A DNA stretch of 54,458 nucleotides. Origin: Streptomyces geranii (GTDB lineage Bacteria; Actinomycetota; Actinomycetes; Streptomycetales; Streptomycetaceae). The stretch lies in contig NZ_PJME01000057.1 of the NCBI RefSeq assembly GCF_002954775.1, positions 1-54,458 of the forward strand, written 5' to 3'. The notes below the pieces were generated by a model, which did no database searches, had not been told where the DNA came from, and saw only the letters and a list, made by a program, of their open reading frames with translations. Every line of letters starts with the position of its first letter. Position 1 is the stretch's first letter. Shown here in pieces: positions 49,634 through 54,458 of this stretch. The position numbers were made by a program, and so were the translations under genes.

Positions 49634-49891
49634 GTGCCCTTGACGGTCATTGTTGTGCTTGCGCTGGGCGGTTTTGCAACCTACGCCGCTTACAAGGACG
49701 AGAAGAAGGGAGCCGCGATCCTGGTCGGGGTCGCCGTTGTCGGCCTCCTCTACCTGCTGCTTGGCCCGGTGCCGACGGCTGAGCAGCAGATGCCGCAGCC
49801 TTCGCCGGTGTCCACGACAGCTCCGGGAACTGCTTCTTCCTCCCCGGGCGTCTTGTCCGCTCCGAGCGCGTCCTCGACTGAGGGCCAGTAG
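49634..49891 (+). CDS. small membrane protein
   Basis: An 85-residue protein with two membrane helices (LTVIVVLALGGFATYAAY and AAILVGVAVVGLLYLLLG) and a Ser/Pro-rich tail (about 30 residues). GGGAGG lies six bases before the GTG. Function unknown. It precedes the parAB locus. Confidence 0.6.
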   Translation: MPLTVIVVLALGGFATYAAYKDEKKGAAILVGVAVVGLLYLLLGPVPTAEQQMPQPSPVSTTAPGTASSSPGVLSAPSASSTEGQ

Positions 49892-49997
49892 CTCAGGTGT
49901 ATGAGCGGCCGGACCACTGCGTTCCGAATGAACCACCCCTTGTCCGGTGGCTGTTCCGCAGGCCCGGGTCCCTTGTCCGCCCGCATCAGGCAGGTTG

Positions 49998-50035
49998 TGC
50001 CGTCATGCCGTCACTACGGTGTGCCGTAGTGACGG
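49998..50035. promoter_or_regulatory. parAB operator/centromere-like inverted repeats
   Basis: TGCCGTCATGCCGTCA (49998-50013, inverted copies of TGACGGCA) overlaps a perfect 12-bp inverted repeat CCGTCACTACGG (50008-50019)/CCGTAGTGACGG (50024-50035). It lies just before parA and is a good candidate for ParB binding (autoregulation or partition site). Confidence 0.65.
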
Positions 50036-50068
50036 TAGACCGTAGTTGCGGCGGTACGGTCTGCCGTT

Positions 50069-50862
50069 ATGGCGATGACGAGAGACGCGCTGCTGAACCA
50101 GAAGGGCGGGGCGCGAAGACGACGACCACGCTGCATCTGGGCGGCACGCTCGCGGCTGCGGGCCGCAAGACGCTGCTGGTGGACCTGGACGGGCAGGGCA
50201 ACCTGACCACCGGGCTGAAGCTGGACCGGCTCGATCCCAAGGCGGAGCTGACGCTCGCGTCCGCGATGCTGGACGGCTGCGACCGGGAGCAGGCGCGTTC
50301 TCTGGTGCGCCAGCACTCGGAGAACCTGTTCGTGATCCCGTCCGCGCTGGACCTGTTCACCCTGCCGCGCAAGCTCTACAGCGTCCGCGGCGGTGCCGAG
50401 CACCGGCTGTCGTGGGTGCTGGAGCTCCTGGAGGACGACTTCGACCACTGCCTGGTGGACTGCCGCCCGGCGCTCGAGGTCGACACCGACAACGCGCTGA
50501 CGTGGGCCACGGACGTGCTGATCCCGGTCGACGTGGACGAGTTCTCCATCGAGGCGCTGGAGCTGCTCCTGGGGCAGGTCCACACCCTCGTCACGGACGC
50601 CCGGGTCGCCCCGCCGCGGTACCGGGGTCTCGTCATCAACAAGATCGACCGCCCGTTCTCCGGCTTCCACCAGAAGGTCTACGACGCCATACACCAGCTC
50701 CCGCTGCCCGTGGTCGGCGAGATCCCGATGCGCACCGCCGTGGCGGAGGCCAAGAACAAGGGCCTGACGATCGCGCAGTACGAACCGAAGTCCGACGTCG
50801 CGCGCATGTTCCGCGACCTGGCCGTGAAGGCCGGCTACCTCCCGGAGACCCCCAGCTCATGA
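50069..50862 (+). CDS. parA: ParA partition ATPase, frame break in the Walker A codons
   Basis: ParA ATPases move plasmid copies by pattern formation on the nucleoid. KTTTTLHLGGTLAAAGRKTL, LLVDLDGQGNLTTGL, the acidic switch CLVDCRPALEVDTDNALTWA and VINKIDRPFSGFHQKVY are clear. The natural start is the ATG at 50069 (MAMTRDALLNQKGG), but after KGG the frame shifts: the continuation GAKTTTT is in the next frame, so about one G is missing near 50106-50112, in the Walker A motif. As written, no intact ParA can be made. The stop overlaps the ParB-like start as ATGA. Confidence 0.85.
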
Positions 50863-51221
50863 GCAGCAAGAAGAACGACTTCGAGGTCAAAACCGAAGGC
50901 GTGAAGACCATGCTGGCCCTGTCCGACCGGTTTCCCAAAGAAACCACAGACCAGAAGGCCAGTGACGGCACGACGGCACAACGGTGGAACGGCGCGACGG
51001 CAGTACCTGAGCAGACCACGCCCAAGCCCAGCAAGTACACGCTGCTCCTGGACCAGGACGACGCCCTCACCCTCGACCAGCTCGCCCTCACTCTGCGCCG
51101 CCGCGCGGGCCGTCCGGTCGACAAGTCGGAGATCCTACGCGAGCTCATCCGCCTCGCGGATGCCGACGAGCGTGTCGCCGAACACCTCGCCCGCGCCCTG
51201 GACCGCCGTACCGCGCCCTGA
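50859..51221 (+). CDS. parB: ParB-like centromere-binding protein
   Basis: A 120-residue basic protein whose ATG overlaps the ParA stop. The C-terminal half (LTLDQLALTLRRRAGRPVDK, then SEILRELIRLADADERVAEH) resembles ribbon-helix-helix/HTH partition proteins, and the N-terminal half is disordered. The disordered part encodes DGTTAQRWNGATA, produced by TGACGGCA-type DNA repeats at 50963-51005, so a binding site may lie inside the gene. It probably binds the repeat clusters listed here. A truncated copy of its C-terminus lies at 42779-42853. Confidence 0.75.
   Translation: MSSKKNDFEVKTEGVKTMLALSDRFPKETTDQKASDGTTAQRWNGATAVPEQTTPKPSKYTLLLDQDDALTLDQLALTLRRRAGRPVDKSEILRELIRLADADERVAEHLARALDRRTAP
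50963..51005. repeat. TGACGGCA cluster within parB
   Basis: TGACGGCACGACGGCACAACGG (read as overlapping units from 50963) followed by AACGGCGCGACGGCA. Same core as at 38378-38419, 49998-50035 and 54168-54199. Confidence 0.55.
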
Positions 51222-51360
51222 CGCTGCTCGCCGTCACCGTCACGGGGGTCCGGGCGGTCGTCGACCACGGCCCCTACCATGAGTCCGACCATCGCAGGTC
51301 ACAGCCGTGCGCGGCCCGATCGGCCACCCGAGGGCCCACCTGGGCTGCGCACGGCGCGGG

Positions 51361-51690
51361 CCGGACGCGCTGCGCACCCGGCTCCGCCAATGGCTTCCTG
51401 CGGAGCATCCCGCCCGCCGGCACCCGCTGTCATCACTCACACGGGCGACCCTGGCCCCGTCCGGCGGCAACATCTGTTGCGCCAAGGGTTGCGCCAGGGT
51501 GTTGCGCTGGATGTTGCGCCAAGGTGTTGCGCGAGCCTCCGTGATCTTCCGGCGTTTGCGCAGGTCACCATGCCCGTATGGGCGTGGTCGGGGTGCTGAC
51601 ATCCCCCTCAGAGCACCCCGCGCCCGCCTCACCTGGAAGAAGAAGGGCGGGCGGGACGCGGGGAGCGCTGGGGAGGAGCGGGCGCCCACG
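51361..51690. repeat. duplicated segment, copy B
   Basis: Homologous to 43921-44270: a short decayed dnaX-linked piece (minus strand, RKPLAEPGAQ against RKPLAGPDAL), a shorter GTTGCGCCAAGG-type tandem repeat at 51476-51537, then the conserved CGAGCCTCCGTGATCTTCC block and downstream sequence. No gene is supported. Confidence 0.8.
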
Positions 51691-51763
51691 GGCCCTCGCG
51701 CGTCGGCGGGGCCGCGCGCGGCTGGGCGGGGCGCCGGGCGTAGTTGTGGCCTCGGAGGCCAGC

Positions 51764-53053
51764 TCAGAGCCTGTAGAGGGTGAGCAGAGCCCTGTACTCG
51801 GTCGGAATGCTCTTGGCACGGCAGTAGTCGGCGATGAGCTGGAGAAGAGTCTCGGTCTCCTCATACAGGCCGGCTTTCGGGAGTTCATCGAGGACGGCGC
51901 TCATCCGTGCAATACGCGTGGTGGTGTCTTCTTCGTACGGACTGAGGGCCAGCTGGGGGATCAGGCGGCGCAGGACGGCAGCGGTTTCCCAGGTCCTTTC
52001 GTTGTCGCGCAGGGCGCGCAGCACGGGGGCAAGTGGGGTGCGCTTTTCGGCGATGTGGCGCCACAGACGGCTGGTCTCTGCGGCGAGTCCGGTGTCGCGC
52101 ATGTGATCGGTCAGTTCGAGTAGTTGCTCCTCGCCGTAGGTGGCGGCGATCGCGGTCAGGAGAGTGTCGGCGAGCTGTTTCCGGTCGTCACCAATTGGCG
52201 TCCGGATCTCATCGGAGGTGAGGAAGTTGACGAGTTCTGACGGCTCGCGGTGCTGGGTCATCTCCTTGAAGAGGAGACGCGCCGGGTTGGTTTCGGCAGT
52301 GTTCTCGGGGTCCGGGAGCAGCGTTCTCGCGTGCTCCCAGACACGCTGGAGAGGCATGTACCGGTGTGCTGTTTCGAGGACCTGGTCGGCTTCACGGCGG
52401 CCTAGCGCCCGGAGTTCCGCCGAGAGTTCTTGGAACTGGTCGCTGAGAGCGCCGGCGACGATGACGGTGTTGGCCAGCTTCGAACGGCCCGCGCTGTGGA
52501 ACTCGTCCATGACTTCGATGCAGTATTTCGCGGACTGGGGTGGCGTCCACAATGCGGCCGCAAGCGGCGGCATCAGCCGGTCCTGGCCCTCGTTGTCCAT
52601 CTGCTCCAGAAGGGCTACGAAGCTGTGGGGCTCGGTAAGGGCGGCCATGGCTTTGGGCAGTGGACGGCTGTAATCGGCTGGATCGGTGTGCCACGGGGCA
52701 CCGATCTCTCCCTCGTCGGCTGCTGGGGCGAGTTCGGCGGCCTGCCAGAGCTGGTGGAAACGGCTGACCTCAGCATCGACGTCGGGTCGACGGTGGGACC
52801 AGGAGGCCAGCGTGCGGACCATCGCCTGCACGTTCTCCCAGCGCGGCACCTGGGCAGGACGGCGCAGGATCGCGCTGACCGTCTCATGGCTCGGCGCACC
52901 CCGGGCACCGGAGTCCGCCTCGATCTCGGCACTGACTTGCCGCGACGAGGGCGCTCCCGCATCCATATAGAGACGATGCAGGCCGCTGATCAGTTCACGC
53001 AGCGGGCCGGGCGCCAACTGCTCCTCGGAGGGCATGGTGATCCTGGTGGGCAT
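51764..53053 (-). CDS. XRE-like HTH protein with helical repeats
   Basis: A 429-residue protein. The N-terminal ~90 residues (LHRLYMDAGAPSSRQVSAEI, then APSHETVSAILRRPAQVPRW) are the variant XRE domain found in many Streptomyces regulators; the rest is TPR-like helical repeats (VWEHARTLLPDPENTAETNP, LRALRDNERTWETAAVLRRL). GGGGGAG lies four bases before the ATG at 53053. It is divergent from a small membrane gene, a pairing repeated elsewhere in the window. Function unknown. Confidence 0.7.
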   Translation of the reverse strand: MPTRITMPSEEQLAPGPLRELISGLHRLYMDAGAPSSRQVSAEIEADSGARGAPSHETVSAILRRPAQVPRWENVQAMVRTLASWSHRRPDVDAEVSRFHQLWQAAELAPAADEGEIGAPWHTDPADYSRPLPKAMAALTEPHSFVALLEQMDNEGQDRLMPPLAAALWTPPQSAKYCIEVMDEFHSAGRSKLANTVIVAGALSDQFQELSAELRALGRREADQVLETAHRYMPLQRVWEHARTLLPDPENTAETNPARLLFKEMTQHREPSELVNFLTSDEIRTPIGDDRKQLADTLLTAIAATYGEEQLLELTDHMRDTGLAAETSRLWRHIAEKRTPLAPVLRALRDNERTWETAAVLRRLIPQLALSPYEEDTTTRIARMSAVLDELPKAGLYEETETLLQLIADYCRAKSIPTEYRALLTLYRL

Positions 53054-53253
53054 GAGGCTCCCCCTGTTTCCGCTTCGACAAGGCTCCAGGATCTGTCAGA
53101 TCTTGAAGTCGCAGGCCGTATATGGACGCACTGGCTTGTCAACCTCCGGCGTTTCCGCAGTACATCGCGTCAAGGGCCTGTGCCGTGCCGCCAGCGTGGA
53201 AGCAGACGCAGCACTCGCACCGGGTGCTCACCCACCATGCTGGAGACAAGATC

Positions 53254-53493
53254 ATGACCACACGAAAGCGTCCCTCCGCTGCTCGCCTCACCGGCGAACC
53301 CGACGAGGGGAATCCCGTGTCCTCGCTCCGCCTCCTGGTCTTGTTCCTCTTGGTGCTCGTCGCCGCGATGCTCTTGGGCGGCCTCACCTACGTGACGTAC
53401 CGCCACCCGGCACTCGCCACGCCGCTGGGAGTCGCCACGGGAGCCGCAGCCGTTCTGGTGGCCTGTGTCGGCGTGATCCTCGCCCGGCAATGA
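53254..53493 (+). CDS. small two-helix membrane protein (paralogue of 47376-47558)
   Basis: A 79-residue protein, or 58 residues from the GTG at 53317, which matches the start and ribosome-binding-site context of its paralogue (GAGGGGAATCCC before it). Sequence SSLRLLVLFLLVLVAAMLLG, then TYRHPALATPLGVATGAAAV. Two membrane helices. Second copy within the segmental duplication. Confidence 0.6.
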   Translation: MTTRKRPSAARLTGEPDEGNPVSSLRLLVLFLLVLVAAMLLGGLTYVTYRHPALATPLGVATGAAAVLVACVGVILARQ

Positions 53494-54257
53494 CTTCCCA
53501 CGATGGGTGCTCTTGGGTCGGACAGGCGGCCCATGGCACCCGACTGTGAGGCTGGCGAACTGCCAGGGTCGGTGCTGCACGATGACCGGGGCAGGACTGC
53601 CGCAGCGCGACGGTTGTTAATCGGGGGAAGAGGGAGTGGGAGCGGGTGGCGTAAATCTGCGATTCACCGAAGCACCTTCGGGCGTGAATTCGTCTGGGGG
53701 TGTTTCGTGTTTACGGGTGGATTCTGTTTGGGTTGTCTATGGCGTTTCTAGCGACCGATGGAATTCACCAATGATGTCTGACGGTCCGTCAGTTCGGGCC
53801 CGTGCGCGGTGTGGGGGTTCTGGTGGGTGGTGCGCCGGCCTCTGTTGGGGAGGTCCGGTCGGGTCCTGGTGGGGCGTGCCGGGGTGGTGCGGAACATGGT
53901 CCAGGGCTCGCCTGTTTCGGGTGTACGCGCTGCTCACAGCGCTGCGCCCCCTCGGTCCGGCCCCGCGCCCGCGAGGGCGGGAGGCGGGCGTACAGGGTTG
54001 CGCCCGGTTCGGCTCCGGGGGGTGGACAGGCCGTGTTCACCCCTCAGGGGGTGTCCCCAGGATCCGCCAACGCTACATGCAGCTACGCACTGATGCAGAG
54101 TGGTGCAGCCTCCATTCCAGAGTCCATCCAGGGCCCAGAAGTGAAGCACAGTCAGTAGTCAGACCAGTGACGGCACTACGGTCTGCCGTCATGACGGCAA
54201 GATCCATTCGCGCCGCTCCGGACCACCAGCCGGACCCCCTCCCCTTGCTGCCAGCCT
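53494..54257. other. subtelomeric region without supported genes
   Basis: About 760 bases. 53645-53775 resembles 46105-46235. A TGACGGCA cluster lies at 54168-54199, including the perfect palindrome TGCCGTCATGACGGCA (54184-54199). Open frames here look like GC-rich shadows. Confidence 0.5.
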
Positions 54258-54458
54258 CACCTCCGCAGCGGAGCGGAGGGGGTGGCCCGAAGCCCCAGTC
54301 CCTACACCAATCCCGCAGGTGATGCACCAGACTGAGGCACTCTCAGCCGGGGCCGCGCAGCGGGCCGGCCTGCCCGCGCAGCGGGCTCCGGGCGCGGCAC
54401 GCGCCCGGCTCGGATCCTCGGAGCGAAGCGGAGAGGATCACGTCCGGCGCAGCCGGAC
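54258..54458. other. telomere-like array of palindromes at the right end
   Basis: From the end inward: GTCCGGC-GCA-GCCGGAC (54442-54458); GATCCTC/GAGGATC (54413-54439) around the mini-hairpin GCGAAGC (54423-54429); CCGGGCGCG-GCA-CGCGCCCGG (54388-54408); GCCCGC-GCA-GCGGGC (54372-54386); GGCCGC-GCA-GCGGGCC with one bulge (54351-54366); CTCCGC-A-GCGGAG (54261-54273). GCA loops on this strand are the hallmark of Streptomyces telomere 3' overhangs. The end does not read CCCGCGGAGCGGG, so it is not the archetypal type. Confidence 0.75.

Noticed and set aside
1..54458. tRNA or rRNA genes
   Set aside because: I scanned intergenic regions for cloverleaf-like and conserved rRNA segments and saw none.

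Overview
The window looks like the right-hand end of a linear Streptomyces replicon, most likely a large linear plasmid. Evidence: very high G+C, GTG/ATGA-coupled starts, several families known mainly from Streptomyces (DUF6207, DUF6233, DUF2637-like, replication-relaxation), a parA-parB pair, and a final ~200 bases of packed palindromes with GCA loops that stop exactly at the last base, as expected of a protein-capped telomere. The left edge is arbitrary and cuts an IstB fragment.

Layout. (1) 1-9.9 kb: IstB remnant, a coiled-coil HTH protein, small Streptomyces proteins, a nucleoside deoxyribosyltransferase-like protein, Ku (with an apparent early frameshift), DUF6233, and a Y-family polymerase-like protein without its catalytic N-terminus behind a LexA/SOS box. 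A three-gene translationally coupled operon follows (small membrane protein, HTH + sigma-4-like protein, helical protein ending in a DUF6207-like domain). (2) 10-13.3 kb: decayed DNA with a frameshifted gene, a truncated transposase abutting a truncated acetyltransferase, a PIN-type toxin/antitoxin-like pair, and a polyketide-synthase scrap joined to a Tn3-transposase scrap. (3) 13.3-18.9 kb: a compact candidate RiPP cluster. A 26-residue precursor ending in GFYKY, a strong hairpin, a cytochrome P450, an MFS exporter, an Asp/Asn-hydroxylase-like enzyme and a GNAT acetyltransferase form one leftward operon, with a divergent LuxR-type regulator. This is the best candidate for a new system.

(4) 19.2-30.6 kb: a Tn7/Tn5053-like transposition module on the minus strand (OGG-fold-like protein, TniB, TniA, TnsA-like, TniQ). 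It also carries an internal ECF-sigma operon and a second, fused TniQ with helicase-associated and IS5-type (DUF4096) domains. (5) 31-32.9 kb: an AbiE-like type IV toxin-antitoxin pair. (6) 33-37.3 kb: an SF2 helicase with helicase-associated domains, a CGNR-like zinc protein and a PD-(D/E)xK nuclease-like protein. (7) 37.7-54.5 kb: plasmid-maintenance arm, with a DUF2637/Spd-like membrane protein, a winged-helix Rep-like protein with an upstream promoter-terminator unit (candidate ncRNA), small membrane proteins, replication-relaxation protein, parAB, and HTH regulators. This arm carries an internal segmental duplication (about 42.8-47.6 versus 51.1-53.8 kb), decayed dnaX pieces with 13-bp tandem repeats, and repeated TGACGGCA clusters at the parA promoter, inside parB, inside the DUF2637 gene and near the telomere.

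At least five genes (ku, parA, the DUF2637 gene, and genes near 10.3 and 42.5 kb) show single frame breaks. These are either real decay or indel errors in the assembly and should be resolved before functional claims. All functional calls are by eye from sequence; no database search was run.
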